39,417 bases of DNA from Rhodospirillales bacterium 69-11 (GTDB taxonomy: Bacteria; Pseudomonadota; Alphaproteobacteria; Acetobacterales; Acetobacteraceae). The position numbers and the translations under genes were made by a program. Positions within the stretch are counted from its first letter, which is position 1; each line of letters begins with the position of its first letter. The notes beneath the pieces were generated by a model, which saw only the letters and a list, made by a program, of their open reading frames with translations, was not told where the DNA came from and did no database searches. The stretch lies in contig MKTV01000042.1 in the NCBI GenBank assembly GCA_001898425.1, positions 21,273 to 60,689 on the forward strand. Direction: 5' to 3'. Shown here piece after piece: positions 16,384 to 24,861 of the stretch.

Positions 16384-16720
16384 ATGTAGCGTGCTCGACA
16401 TCCGCTACTATGTCACGCCCGAGAGCCGAAGCCCCTTTGAGGACTGGTTCGCATCCCTCGACCGCGCGGCGGCGGCGAAAGTCACCGTCGCCGTGGAACG
16501 TCTCGGGGCGGGGAACCTCTCAAACCTGAAGTCGGTCGGAGAGGGCGTGCTGGAGCATCGGATCGATTGGGGGCCGGGCTATCGCATGTATCTGGGTCGG
16601 GATGGCGATGTGCTGGTGATCTTATTGACCGGCGGCACCAAGAAGCGGCAGCAGCGGGACATCGAGGCCGCCCAGGCGATGTGGGCAGATTACAGGCGGC
16701 GGAAGCTGCGCGGACAATGA
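16376..16720 (+). CDS. higB: RelE/HigB-type toxin (Gp49-like, type II TA)
   Basis: A 114-residue small basic protein of the RelE/HigB mRNA-interferase superfamily. The family pattern is clear: IRYYVTPESRSPFEDWFASLDRAAAAKV near the N-terminus, VGEGVLEHRIDWGPGYRMYLG, then VLVILLTGGTKKRQQRDIEAA. These proteins cleave mRNA on the ribosome when not bound by antitoxin. The GTG at 16376 has TAGGG eight bases upstream; GTG at 16391 (MLDIRYY...) is an alternative that would move the operator fully upstream. The toxin-first order and 13-bp gap to the partner match HigBA modules. Confidence 0.85.
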   Translation: MLPCSVLDIRYYVTPESRSPFEDWFASLDRAAAAKVTVAVERLGAGNLSNLKSVGEGVLEHRIDWGPGYRMYLGRDGDVLVILLTGGTKKRQQRDIEAAQAMWADYRRRKLRGQ

Positions 16721-16733
16721 GAGGGAGCAGGAC

Positions 16734-17054
16734 ATGGTGCTGACCCGAAGCTTCAAGGATCTCGTGCAGAAGCGTGTCGGGGAGGATCCGGCGTTTGGGG
16801 CCGCCCTGCTGCGGGAGGGTGTCGACACGCTGCTGGCAGGGGATGTCGAAACCGGCAAGGCGATCCTGCGCGACTACATCAAGGCGACGGTCGGGTTCGA
16901 GAAACTGGGTGAAGCGGTGGGAACACAGCCGAAGAGCCTGATCCGCATGTTCGGTGCGCGGGGAAATCCGCAGGCGCGGAACCTGTTCGGCGTGTTGTCC
17001 TATCTGCAGCGGGAAGCCGGCGTGGAGCTGCATGTGGCCTCCACTCGTCAGTAG
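16734..17054 (+). CDS. higA: HigA-type antitoxin (addiction-module antidote, HTH)
   Basis: A 106-residue antitoxin. The central TVGFEKLGEAVGTQPKSLIRMFGARGNPQARNLF region is a compact helix-turn-helix typical of the addiction-module antidote family. The N-terminal half (SFKDLVQKRVGEDPAFGAALLREGVDTLLAGDVETGKAIL) is the usual helical toxin-contact and dimerisation region. It should neutralise the upstream toxin and bind the operator near 16366. GGAG lies seven bases before the ATG, and the gene is co-transcribed with the toxin. Confidence 0.85.
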   Translation: MVLTRSFKDLVQKRVGEDPAFGAALLREGVDTLLAGDVETGKAILRDYIKATVGFEKLGEAVGTQPKSLIRMFGARGNPQARNLFGVLSYLQREAGVELHVASTRQ

Positions 17055-17284
17055 CGGACCGAAAGCGGCTGCATCGTGTCAGCGTAGGTCGTGAACACGA
17101 GCGGGCAGGGCCAGACGCTGTCCCAGGGAAGATCGAGCGCGTCCACGGTGCGCAACCGTGAGCCTGGTCGAAGGCAATGGCGTATGACTCCGGCGAGACC
17201 GCCGGGTTTAGTCTGCGGATTTGGATGGCACGCCGGCTGAGCGAAACAAGATCCTACGTCAACTAGCGATGACACTATCGACGA
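17055..17284. other. Gene-poor 230-bp spacer
   Basis: Nothing convincing lies between the antitoxin and the membrane coiled-coil gene. A 75-codon frame on the minus strand (17048-17275) has no family pattern or ribosome binding site. Composition becomes noticeably AT-richer towards its right end, marking the entry to the next gene. No tRNA or attachment-site duplication was seen. Confidence 0.5.
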
Positions 17285-17947
17285 ATGCGCTTAGGAGGAA
17301 CATTGGATAGCTTGAATCTATGGTGCCGTAAGTATTCGACTTGGTTGTTACGAGAACCAGGCGCCGTATGGACTACGGCTTTAGGAATTCTCGTTACGGT
17401 GGTGCCACTTTGGTGGTTCCGGGGGGAACCGGCCTTCCGCATAGCGGGCATGGTGGACCAGCTCTTTGGGCTAGGCACCGTAGCCGTCGGCATCGGGAAA
17501 ACACGGAGATTGTTCGGCAGGCCCAGTTTCCTCGCCCGGTTAGCGGGTTGGTGGCATCGTCGGCCCCGACGTAGACAGACCGTATCCGGCGGTCTCAACT
17601 CCATGCAGGGAGCTTCAACTCTAATCGGGGCTGGCGAAGTATGGTCTCCGACCAGCCCGCGGGACTACATCGAAGTCCGAGTTACCGCATTGGAGAAGAA
17701 CCTAATCGAGGTGAGGGACCGTGTTCGTACTCTCGCGCAAGACACTCGAGAGGAGCTGGGAAGAAACAGCGACAAGATTGAACGAGAGCGTGAAGAGCGG
17801 AGCGCGGCTGATCGCGCCATAAGTTTGAGGCTGGAAGAAGCGGGCGCGGGAGGGTTAGACATTTCACTGATGGGAGTTGTCTGGCTCAGTTTCGGATTGA
17901 TCATGAGCAGTCTCGCGCCCGAGTTGGCGAAGTTAGTAAGCCGCTGA
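17285..17947 (+). CDS. Unrecognised two-TM membrane protein with central coiled coil
   Basis: About 220 residues with no family I recognise. A hydrophobic segment at about 26-46 (TTALGILVTVVPLWWF) is followed by a shorter hydrophobic stretch at 56-71 and a very basic patch (HRRPRRRQ). A long charged coiled coil spans about 127-188, and a C-terminal TM helix 191-210. The layout suggests an inner-membrane protein with a cytoplasmic coiled coil. Codon usage and composition are AT-richer than neighbours (many TTA, AGA-like and AAT codons), a sign of recent transfer. AGGAGG lies at 17293-17298, inside the frame and four bases before an in-frame TTG at 17303, so translation may start there. The stop is 2 bp from the end of convergent glcB. 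Confidence 0.6.
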   Translation: MRLGGTLDSLNLWCRKYSTWLLREPGAVWTTALGILVTVVPLWWFRGEPAFRIAGMVDQLFGLGTVAVGIGKTRRLFGRPSFLARLAGWWHRRPRRRQTVSGGLNSMQGASTLIGAGEVWSPTSPRDYIEVRVTALEKNLIEVRDRVRTLAQDTREELGRNSDKIEREREERSAADRAISLRLEEAGAGGLDISLMGVVWLSFGLIMSSLAPELAKLVSR

Positions 17948-17949
17948 GA

Positions 17950-20112
17950 TCAGCCCCCCTTCGCCTCCCGCCGCCGCCGGTGAAGCACGAACTCCGTATA
18001 CCCGTTCGGCTGCGCCCGTCCCTCGAACACCAGGTCGCACGCGGCGCGGAACGCCGGGCCGTCGAACCCCGGCGCCATCGAGCGGTACAGCGGATCGCCC
18101 TCATTCTGCCGGTCCACAACCGCCGCCATGCGCTTCATCGTCTCCATCACCTGCGCCTCGCTCGCCACCCCGTGGTGCAGCCAGTTGGCGATGTGCTGCG
18201 AGGAAATCCGCAGCGTCGCGCGGTCCTCCATCAGCCCCACGTCGTGGATGTCCGGCACCTTGGAGCAGCCGACGCCCTGGTCGATCCAGCGCACCACGTA
18301 GCCCAGGATGCCCTGGCAGTTGTTGTCCAGCTCCTGCTGCACGTCGTCGGGCTTCCAGTTCACGCCCTCGGCCACCGGGATGGTGAGCAGGTCGCTGAGC
18401 GGCGCGCGGGCGCGCTTCGCCAGTTCGGTCTGGCGGTCGGCCACGTTCACGTGATGGTAGTGCAGCGCATGCAGCGTCGCCGCGGTGGGGGAGGGGACCC
18501 AGGCGGTGTTGGCGCCCGCCATCGGGTGGCCGATCTTCTGCGCCAGCATGTCCGCCATCCGGTCCGGCGCGGCCCACATGCCCTTGCCGATCTGCGCGCG
18601 CCCACGCAGCCCGCAGGCGAGGCCAATGTCGACGTTCTGGTCCTCATACGCCTTGATCCAGGCGGTGCCGCGCATGTCGTTCTTGCGCACCATCGGGCCG
18701 GCCTCGATCGAGGTGTGGATCTCGTCGCCCGTGCGATCCAGGAAGCCGGTGTTGATGAACGCCACGCGCTCCCGCGCCGCGGCGATGCAGGCCTTCAAAT
18801 TGGCCGAGGTCCGCCGCTCCTCGTCCATGATCCCCATCTTCAGCGTGTTGTGCGGCAGGCCCAGGATCGTCTCGACGCGCGCGAACAGCGCATCGGTCAG
18901 CGCGACCTCCTCCGGCCCGTGCATCTTCGGCTTCACGATGTAGACCGATCCGGTGCGGCTGTTGTGGATCGGCCCGCCGCCGCGCAGATCGTGCAGCGCG
19001 ATCAGCGAGCTCACCGCGGCGTCGAGGAAGCCTTCCGGCACCTCCTTCCCGTCGGCGTCCAGCACGGCATCGGTGTACATGTGATGGCCGACGTTGCGCA
19101 CCAGCATCAGGCTGCGGCCGGGCAGGGTCAGCCTGCCGCCGGCGGGCGTGTCGTAGACGCGGTCCGTGTGCAGGCGGCGCGTCATCGGCTTGCCGTTCTT
19201 CTCGAACGTGTCCTCCAGCGTGCCCTTCATCAGGCCGAGCCAATTGCGATAGGCGAGGATCTTGTCGGCGGCGTCGACGCAGGCGACGGAGTCCTCGCAA
19301 TCCTGGATGGTGGTCAGGGCGGCTTCCAGCACGACGTCGGCGATGCCGGCCGGATCGGACTTGCCGATCGGGTGGCGGCGGTCGATCACGATCTCGGCGT
19401 GCAGGGCGTTGTGCCGCAGCAGGATCGCCGACAGGGCGGTGGCGTCGCCGCGGTAGCCGACCAGCCGCTCCGGATCGCGCAGCCCGGTGCGGGTGCCGCT
19501 GCGCAGGGTGACCATCAGCCGGTCGCCGTCCAGCGCGTAGCCCGTGGCGTCGGCGTGGGAGCCGGTGTTGAGCGGCGCGATCTCGTCCAGGAAGGCGCGG
19601 GCGCGGGCGATCACCTTTGCGCCACGGGCTTCGTTGTAGCCGGAGCCGCGGGTGGCGCCGTCCTCCTCGGGGATCGCGTCGGTGCCATACAGCGCATCGT
19701 ACAGGCTGCCCCAGCGCGCGTTCGCGGCGTTCAGCGCGTAGCGGGCATTGGTGACCGGGACCACCAGCTGCGGGCCCGCGATCCGCGCGATTTCGGGGTC
19801 GACGTTCGCGGTGGTGACCTGCGCGTCGGCCGGTTCGGGCAGCAGGTAGCCGATCTGCCGGAGGAATGCCTGATAGGCGCCCGCATCGAACGGCTTGCCG
19901 CGGTTCGCCACGTGCCAGCCGTCGATCTGCGCCTGCAGCTCGTCGCGGCGGGCGAGCAGGGCGGCACAGCGGGGCGCGAGGTCGCGCAGCAGATGGGCGA
20001 AGCCGGTCCAGAACGCGTCCGCGGTGACGCCGGTCCCGGGGATCGCCTCCTTCGCGACGAAGTCGTACAGCGGCGTGGCGATGCGCAGGCCTGCGACGGC
20101 GGTCATGTCCAT
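17950..20112 (-). CDS. glcB: Malate synthase G
   Basis: A 720-residue monomeric malate synthase condensing glyoxylate with acetyl-CoA to give malate (glyoxylate shunt or glycolate use). Length is right for isoform G. The active-site segments are present: [29 protein letters not shown] with the catalytic Arg, [15 protein letters not shown] with Mg-binding Asp, and [25 protein letters not shown] with the catalytic-base Asp and the CoA-proximal Cys. AGGAGG lies ten bases before the ATG. No isocitrate lyase or glycolate oxidase gene is adjacent. A LacI-type operator and promoter-like boxes lie about 150 bp upstream. Confidence 0.97.
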   Translation of the reverse strand: MDMTAVAGLRIATPLYDFVAKEAIPGTGVTADAFWTGFAHLLRDLAPRCAALLARRDELQAQIDGWHVANRGKPFDAGAYQAFLRQIGYLLPEPADAQVTTANVDPEIARIAGPQLVVPVTNARYALNAANARWGSLYDALYGTDAIPEEDGATRGSGYNEARGAKVIARARAFLDEIAPLNTGSHADATGYALDGDRLMVTLRSGTRTGLRDPERLVGYRGDATALSAILLRHNALHAEIVIDRRHPIGKSDPAGIADVVLEAALTTIQDCEDSVACVDAADKILAYRNWLGLMKGTLEDTFEKNGKPMTRRLHTDRVYDTPAGGRLTLPGRSLMLVRNVGHHMYTDAVLDADGKEVPEGFLDAAVSSLIALHDLRGGGPIHNSRTGSVYIVKPKMHGPEEVALTDALFARVETILGLPHNTLKMGIMDEERRTSANLKACIAAARERVAFINTGFLDRTGDEIHTSIEAGPMVRKNDMRGTAWIKAYEDQNVDIGLACGLRGRAQIGKGMWAAPDRMADMLAQKIGHPMAGANTAWVPSPTAATLHALHYHHVNVADRQTELAKRARAPLSDLLTIPVAEGVNWKPDDVQQELDNNCQGILGYVVRWIDQGVGCSKVPDIHDVGLMEDRATLRISSQHIANWLHHGVASEAQVMETMKRMAAVVDRQNEGDPLYRSMAPGFDGPAFRAACDLVFEGRAQPNGYTEFVLHRRRREAKGG

Positions 20113-20260
20113 GCGGGGCGTTCCTCCTTCGATCCGGTGCGCGGTACGCGCGAGCTTGGGCGACTAGTGCCGCGACCGCGGCGCGGGATCAACGGGGGCC
20201 GCGCGCGCGCCGGCGAGGCCGGGCTTGACCGGCGCGCGGGGACACGCCACCCTTGTTCCG

Positions 20261-20297
20261 TGGTATCGATAACATGATGCCGCCTCTGCATGCCCAA
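20261..20297 (-). promoter_or_regulatory. Putative glcB promoter overlapped by a LacI-family operator
   Basis: TGGTATCGATAACA (20261-20274) fits the general LacI-family operator pattern TGNNANCGNTNNCA and is a near-perfect palindrome with one mismatched pair. Read on the minus strand, its half TGTTAT is a plausible -10 (4 of 6 matches). It lies exactly 17 bp from TTGGGC at 20292-20297, a weak -35. A repressor bound here would block transcription towards glcB. The adjacent lacI-type gene is the obvious candidate regulator. Confidence 0.5.
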
Positions 20298-20370
20298 GAC
20301 ATGCGGACGACCAAAGGCGGACGACAGAGGGAAGGAGGAGCGGCCTCATGCCGGATGACGTCGTGCCGGA

Positions 20371-21387
20371 TCACGTCGAGCCGCGTTCCACGATCCGGAA
20401 CGACACCTGCATCCGGTCGCCCTCCCGCGGCGGCTCGCCCGCCAGCCGGCGCAGCAGGAACGTGGCCGCCATGCGGCCGGCCTCGGCACCCTCCACGTGG
20501 ACCGTGCTGAACGGCGGTTCGGCCGCCCCGCTCAGCTCGAAATTGCCGAAGCCGCAGACCGCCAACTGGTCGGGCACCGCCAGCCCGTGCAGCCGCGCCT
20601 CGGTCAGCGCCCCGAAGGCCAGCAGGTCGGAGCTGCAGAACAGCGCGGTGCGCTCCGTGATCATCGGCAGGATCTCGCGCATCGCGCGGCGACCGGCCTG
20701 GATCGTGGACGGCGCCTCGATCGCCCGCGTCGCGATGATCTGTCCGCCGGCACGCTGCGCCGCGTCCTGGAACCCCTCCGTCCGCTCGAGCGCGCGCGGG
20801 TCGTCGGCCGAGAGCGTGGCGAAGCGCGTATGCCCCTTGGCGCGGAAAAAGGCGGCGACGGCCGCGCCCACCTGGGTGTGGTCGAACCCGACCAGCATGT
20901 CGATCGGATCGTTGGAGACGTCCCAGATCTCGACGACGGGGATGTGCGCCTCGGTCAGCATCTGCCGCGCGGCCGCGTCGTGATCGGCGCCGGTGATCAG
21001 CAGCGCGTCGGGGCGACGGCCCAGCAGGGCGCGGATCAGGCCCGCCTGTTCGGGCTCGTCGTAGCCGCTGAGCGACAGCATGACCTGATAGCCGGCCTGG
21101 CGCAGCGCATCGGTGAAGGTCTGCACCAGCCCCGCGAACATCGGATGCGCGATGGTCGGCACGATCGCCGCCACCATCCGCGACCGGCGCGAGGACAGGC
21201 CACCCGCGATCAGGTTGGGCACGTAGCCCAGCCGCTCGATCGCCTCGCGCACGCGCGCGGCGGTTTCGGCCGACACGCGATCCGGCGTGTTGATGACGCG
21301 GGACACCGTCATGGGGGCGACACCGGCCGCGGCCGCGACATCGGTGATCTTGACGGGCGCACGCGCGTTTCGCGCCGGACCTGGCAC
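20371..21387 (-). CDS. LacI-family transcriptional regulator
   Basis: A 338-residue LacI/GalR repressor. The helix-turn-helix and hinge are KITDVAAAAGVAPMTVSRVINTPDRVSAETAARV (about 13-46) with LGYVPNLIAGGLSSRRS after it. The periplasmic-binding-protein-like effector domain follows from AAIVPTIAHPMFAGLVQ. The sequence most resembles the GntR-like (gluconate-type) branch, but the effector is unknown. I place the start at a GTG because GGAGGA lies exactly seven bases upstream; an in-frame ATG at 21444 gives 19 extra residues with a poorer site. It is divergent from the ABC importer (104-bp gap) and upstream of glcB. Confidence 0.92.
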   Translation of the reverse strand: MPGPARNARAPVKITDVAAAAGVAPMTVSRVINTPDRVSAETAARVREAIERLGYVPNLIAGGLSSRRSRMVAAIVPTIAHPMFAGLVQTFTDALRQAGYQVMLSLSGYDEPEQAGLIRALLGRRPDALLITGADHDAAARQMLTEAHIPVVEIWDVSNDPIDMLVGFDHTQVGAAVAAFFRAKGHTRFATLSADDPRALERTEGFQDAAQRAGGQIIATRAIEAPSTIQAGRRAMREILPMITERTALFCSSDLLAFGALTEARLHGLAVPDQLAVCGFGNFELSGAAEPPFSTVHVEGAEAGRMAATFLLRRLAGEPPREGDRMQVSFRIVERGST

Positions 21388-21491
21388 TTCGGGTTCCTCC
21401 GTTGTCGTGTGTATGCGACGCAGCGTAGCGTGCCGCTTGCGCATCCGTCACCTGCAACGGACCAGATGCACCACGAAACGGGAGGATTTCC

Positions 21492-22679
21492 ATGACGTTT
21501 GCAACGAGTCGCCGCACGGTCCTGGGCGGCATGGCGGGGCTGGCAGCCCTCGGCGGTGCGCGCGCCTATGCGGCCGGCGCGCCGCCGCTGCCCAGCAGCC
21601 CGGTGGCGCTGAACGTGATCGACGTCGCGGGGCAGCTTCAGCTCACGCAGCGCGCCATGGACGACTTCGCCAAGGCCAATCCGAAGCTGATTTCCCGGAT
21701 GTCCTATTCGCAGGCGCCGGCGCCGGAGCTGCCGGGCAAGCTGAAGGCGCAGCAGGATGCCGGCCGGGTCGACATCGACCTCGTGCTGACCGGCACCGAC
21801 GCGTTGTCCGCCGGCATCGACCAGAAGCTGTGGATCCCGGTGGCGTCGGAGTATGCCGGCGCGCTGCCCGACCTCAAGTCGATCTACCAGCCCGGCGCGC
21901 TGAAGATGCAGGGGCTCGCGATGGACCAGGCGGTGTGCGTCGTCTACTGCCCGGCCGGCCCGCTGCTGGAATACATGCCCGACGCGGTGAAGACGCCGCC
22001 GAAGACCGCGCAAGAACTGCTGGACTGGGCGAAGGCCCACCCGAAGCGCTTCCTCTACGCGCGCCCGGCGAATTCCGGCCCCGGCCGCACCTGGCTGCAG
22101 GGCCTGCCGTACCTGCTGAAGGATTCCGATCCCAAGGACCCGAAGGACGGCTGGTCCAAGACCTGGGACTACCTCGTCGAGCTCGGAAAGTACATCGAAT
22201 ATTATCCGACCGGCACCGGTGCGACGATGAAGGAGCTGGGCGAGGGATCCCGCGACATGATCGTCACCATGACCGGCTGGGACATCAATCCCCGCGTGCT
22301 GGGCGTCGTGCCGAAGGAAGCCGAGGTCGGCGTGCTGCAGGGATTCCACTGGGTCACCGACGCGCAGTACATGGCGGTCCCCAAGGGCGTGTCGAACGAC
22401 AAGCTCGCCGTGCTGCTGAAGCTGATCGACCACGTGCTGACCCCGGCGGCGCAGGCGACCACGTACGACAAGGGCTATTTCTATCCCGGTCCGGCGGTGA
22501 AGGACGTCACCCTGTCGATGGCGCCGAAAGAGAGCCAGGACGCGATCAAGGAGTACAACCGTCCCTTCTACGACAAGCTGATCGCCGAGGTCCCCGCCGA
22601 GACGCCGCTGCCGGCCGATAAGCTGGTCTACGCGTTCCAGCGCTGGGACCAGCAGGTCGGCGCGCGCGTCGGCAAGTAG
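21492..22679 (+). CDS. ABC importer periplasmic solute-binding protein (Tat signal)
   Basis: A 395-residue extracellular solute-binding protein of the polyamine/iron/thiamine-like family 1 group, with some resemblance to YnjB. A twin-arginine signal peptide is evident (TSRRTVLGGMAGLAALGG, cleavage probably after ARAYA). The mature part starts with PVALNVIDVAGQLQLTQRAMDDF and carries typical lobe motifs such as DIDLVLTGTDAL. GGAGG lies six bases before the ATG. It heads a binding protein-ATPase-permease-permease operon; the next gene starts 6 bp after its stop. The ligand cannot be assigned. Regulation by the divergent LacI-type gene is likely. Confidence 0.88.
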   Translation: MTFATSRRTVLGGMAGLAALGGARAYAAGAPPLPSSPVALNVIDVAGQLQLTQRAMDDFAKANPKLISRMSYSQAPAPELPGKLKAQQDAGRVDIDLVLTGTDALSAGIDQKLWIPVASEYAGALPDLKSIYQPGALKMQGLAMDQAVCVVYCPAGPLLEYMPDAVKTPPKTAQELLDWAKAHPKRFLYARPANSGPGRTWLQGLPYLLKDSDPKDPKDGWSKTWDYLVELGKYIEYYPTGTGATMKELGEGSRDMIVTMTGWDINPRVLGVVPKEAEVGVLQGFHWVTDAQYMAVPKGVSNDKLAVLLKLIDHVLTPAAQATTYDKGYFYPGPAVKDVTLSMAPKESQDAIKEYNRPFYDKLIAEVPAETPLPADKLVYAFQRWDQQVGARVGK

Positions 22680-22685
22680 GACCGC

Positions 22686-23738
22686 ATGGCCATCGCCTCA
22701 CGCGACTTCCGCTCGCTGCGGCTCGACGGGATCAGCCGCGCCTTCGGGCATCTGAACGCCTTGCACGACGTGAGCCTGACGGTGCAGCGGGGCGAGTTCA
22801 TCGCCCTGCTGGGCCCGTCGGGCTGCGGCAAGTCGACCGCGCTGAACTGCCTCGCCGGGCTTCTGCCGCTGACCGGCGGTGCGATCTGGCTGGACGAGAA
22901 GCGCATCGACACGCTGGGGCCGGAGGACCGGGGCTTCGGCATGGTGTTCCAGAACTACGCGCTCTTTCCGCACATGTCGGTGCGCAGGAACGTGGGGTTC
23001 GGGCTCACCACGCATCGCGTGCCGAAGGCCGAGATCACCCGCCGGGTGGACGAGGCGTTGGCCCTGGTGCGACTCACCGCGCAGGCGGAGAAGCTGCCCG
23101 GCCAGCTCTCGGGCGGGCAGCAGCAGCGTGTGGCGATCGCACGGGCGATCGTGGTGGAGCCGCCGCTCGTCCTGATGGACGAGCCGCTGTCCAACCTCGA
23201 CGCGAAGCTCCGGCTCGAGATGCGGGCCGAGATCCGCCGCATCCATCAACTGCTGGGCTGCTCCACGATCTACGTCACGCACGACCAGGACGAGGCGTTG
23301 TCGCTCGCCGACCGCATCGTCGTGCTGCGCGACGGCAGCGTGCGGCAGATCGGCACGCCCGAGGAGCTGTACGCGCGCCCCGCCCATGCCGATGTCGCCG
23401 AGTTCATGGGCTACCGCAACCTGGTGCCCACCACCGCGATGCCGGCCGGCGAGGGGGTGCGCGTGCGGATCGGCGGGGCGGAGTTTCTGGCCGAACCGAT
23501 GGAGCGCATCGACGGCCGCGCGGTGGCCGCGATCCGGCCGGAGGATCTGTCGCCCGCCCCGGACGGCGCGATCGAGCTCACCGTCGAGGCGGCCGAATAT
23601 CGCGGCCGCGATTTCTACGGCTTCGGCCGGACGGCGGATGGCACGGAGCTGTTCTTCCGCGCCGAACACCGCGTCGGCGCCGGCGAGATGCTGCGCCTGT
23701 CGCCCGCCGCCGGAAGGGTGCTCGCCTATGCCGGCTGA
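22686..23738 (+). CDS. ABC importer ATPase (PotA/CysA-like)
   Basis: A 350-residue nucleotide-binding subunit. Walker A is GPSGCGKST (43-51), the Q-loop is [13 protein letters not shown], the signature is [14 protein letters not shown] (141-154), Walker B is [12 protein letters not shown] (161-172) and the switch His lies in [10 protein letters not shown]. After about residue 240 there is a C-terminal TOBE-like regulatory domain ([17 protein letters not shown]), as in spermidine, sulfate and iron importers. It starts 6 bp after the binding protein, with AGGA as ribosome binding site. It energises the two permeases downstream, although an unusual 259-bp repeat-filled gap separates it from the first. 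Confidence 0.95.
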   Translation: MAIASRDFRSLRLDGISRAFGHLNALHDVSLTVQRGEFIALLGPSGCGKSTALNCLAGLLPLTGGAIWLDEKRIDTLGPEDRGFGMVFQNYALFPHMSVRRNVGFGLTTHRVPKAEITRRVDEALALVRLTAQAEKLPGQLSGGQQQRVAIARAIVVEPPLVLMDEPLSNLDAKLRLEMRAEIRRIHQLLGCSTIYVTHDQDEALSLADRIVVLRDGSVRQIGTPEELYARPAHADVAEFMGYRNLVPTTAMPAGEGVRVRIGGAEFLAEPMERIDGRAVAAIRPEDLSPAPDGAIELTVEAAEYRGRDFYGFGRTADGTELFFRAEHRVGAGEMLRLSPAAGRVLAYAG

Positions 23739-23769
23739 CCCGACCAGGGAGGGACCCCCCACCGCCCCC

Positions 23770-23966
23770 GCGGGAACGGGAGCGCCCCGCGCCGTCCCAC
23801 CCAACGTCCCCTCTCCTCTCGCGGGAACGGGAGCACCCCGCGGCACCCCACCCAATGCCCCCTCTCCCCTCGCGGGAGAGGGCAGGGGTGAGGGGGCGCC
23901 CCACGCCAACCCCGTCCCCGGAACCGCCCGCACCCCCCCCGCCGCCCAACCCCCTCCCGCGAGGGG
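23770..23966. repeat. 51-bp tandem repeat and GC-rich hairpins inside the ABC operon
   Basis: The unit beginning GCGGGAACGGGAGC recurs with exact 51-bp period at 23770 and 23821, and a shortened third unit starts at 23872 (GCGGGAGAGGGCAG). A 9-bp hairpin, CCCTCTCCC (23860-23868) with GGGAGAGGG (23874-23882), lies within it. A further CCCCTC-CCGC-GAGGGG hairpin spans 23951-23966. This CCCTCTCCC...GGGAGAGGG(CAGGGGTGAGGG) sequence resembles interspersed repeats common in GC-rich proteobacteria. It fills the gap between the ATPase and first permease genes. Confidence 0.8.
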
Positions 23967-23997
23967 AGGGGGAGCGTCCCTGCGGTATGCGCCGTCC

Positions 23998-24861
23998 ATG
24001 CGGACACGGCTGCGCAACCGCGGGCTCGATGGCGTGACGCTGCTGGTGATCCCCGGCGTGCTGTTCGTGGTCGCGCTGTTCGTCTACCCGTTCCTCTACG
24101 GCCTGCTGCTCTCCTTCGAGCCGAAGGAAGGTGGCTGGCTCGCCAACTACGTGACGTTCTTCTCCGACCCGTTCCTCTACGACACGATCGGGAAGACCCT
24201 GCTGATCGCGATCCCGGCGACCCTGCTGAACGTCGTGCTGTCGATCCCGGTCGCCATGCGCGTGCGGCTGATGCGGCACCAGAAGCTGCTGACGACGATC
24301 CTGGTGATCCCGATCACACTGGGGACCGTGCTGGTGGCCGAGGGGCTGCTGACCTATCTCGGCCCGCGCGGCTGGGTGAACCGCGTGCTGCTGGAATTCG
24401 GCCTCGCCGAACACCCGATCCGGCTCGTGCACAACTACTGGGGCGTGATGCTGTCGCTGATCATCAGCGGCTTCCCGTTCACCTTCCTGCTGACGCTCTC
24501 CTACGTCACCGGCATCGACCCGGCGCTCGAGAACGCGGGCGCCATGCTGGGGGCCCGCGCGCGGGAACGGTTCTTCCGCATCATCCTGCCGCTGCTGGTG
24601 CCCGGTCTCGCGATCACGCTCGCGCTCTCCTTCGTGCAGGCCTTCTCCGTCTTCCCCTCGGCCGTGCTGCTGGGCGCACCCGCCGGGCCGACGCGGGTGA
24701 TCTCGATCGCCGCTTATACCGCGGCCTTCGAGCAGTACGACTACTCCATGGCCTCGGCCATCGCGATGATCATGGCGGCGGTGCAGGTGCTGATCGTCGT
24801 CGCCCTGCTGGGCGCACGCACGCTCGTCTTCCGCGGGCCGGCCAGTTCGGGGAAGGGCTGA
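23998..24861 (+). CDS. ABC importer permease 1
   Basis: A 287-residue inner-membrane permease with about six transmembrane helices: a first helix at VTLLVIPGVLFVVALFVYPFLYGLLLSF, then TLLIAIPATLLNVVLSIPVAM and so on. The EAA-type cytoplasmic loop is ENAGAMLGARARERFFRIILPLLVPG, which docks on the ATPase. The only good start is the ATG at 23998; the frame is open further upstream but overlaps the ATPase gene and the repeat. It overlaps the second permease start by one base (TGATG), showing translational coupling. Confidence 0.93.
   Translation: MRTRLRNRGLDGVTLLVIPGVLFVVALFVYPFLYGLLLSFEPKEGGWLANYVTFFSDPFLYDTIGKTLLIAIPATLLNVVLSIPVAMRVRLMRHQKLLTTILVIPITLGTVLVAEGLLTYLGPRGWVNRVLLEFGLAEHPIRLVHNYWGVMLSLIISGFPFTFLLTLSYVTGIDPALENAGAMLGARARERFFRIILPLLVPGLAITLALSFVQAFSVFPSAVLLGAPAGPTRVISIAAYTAAFEQYDYSMASAIAMIMAAVQVLIVVALLGARTLVFRGPASSGKG

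Noticed and set aside
17048-17275. 75-codon minus-strand gene after the antitoxin
   Set aside because: No ribosome binding site, no recognisable motif, and it overlaps the end of the antitoxin gene.
17980-20277. 765-codon open frame opposite malate synthase G
   Set aside because: Same antisense artefact; the minus-strand product has every malate synthase G motif.
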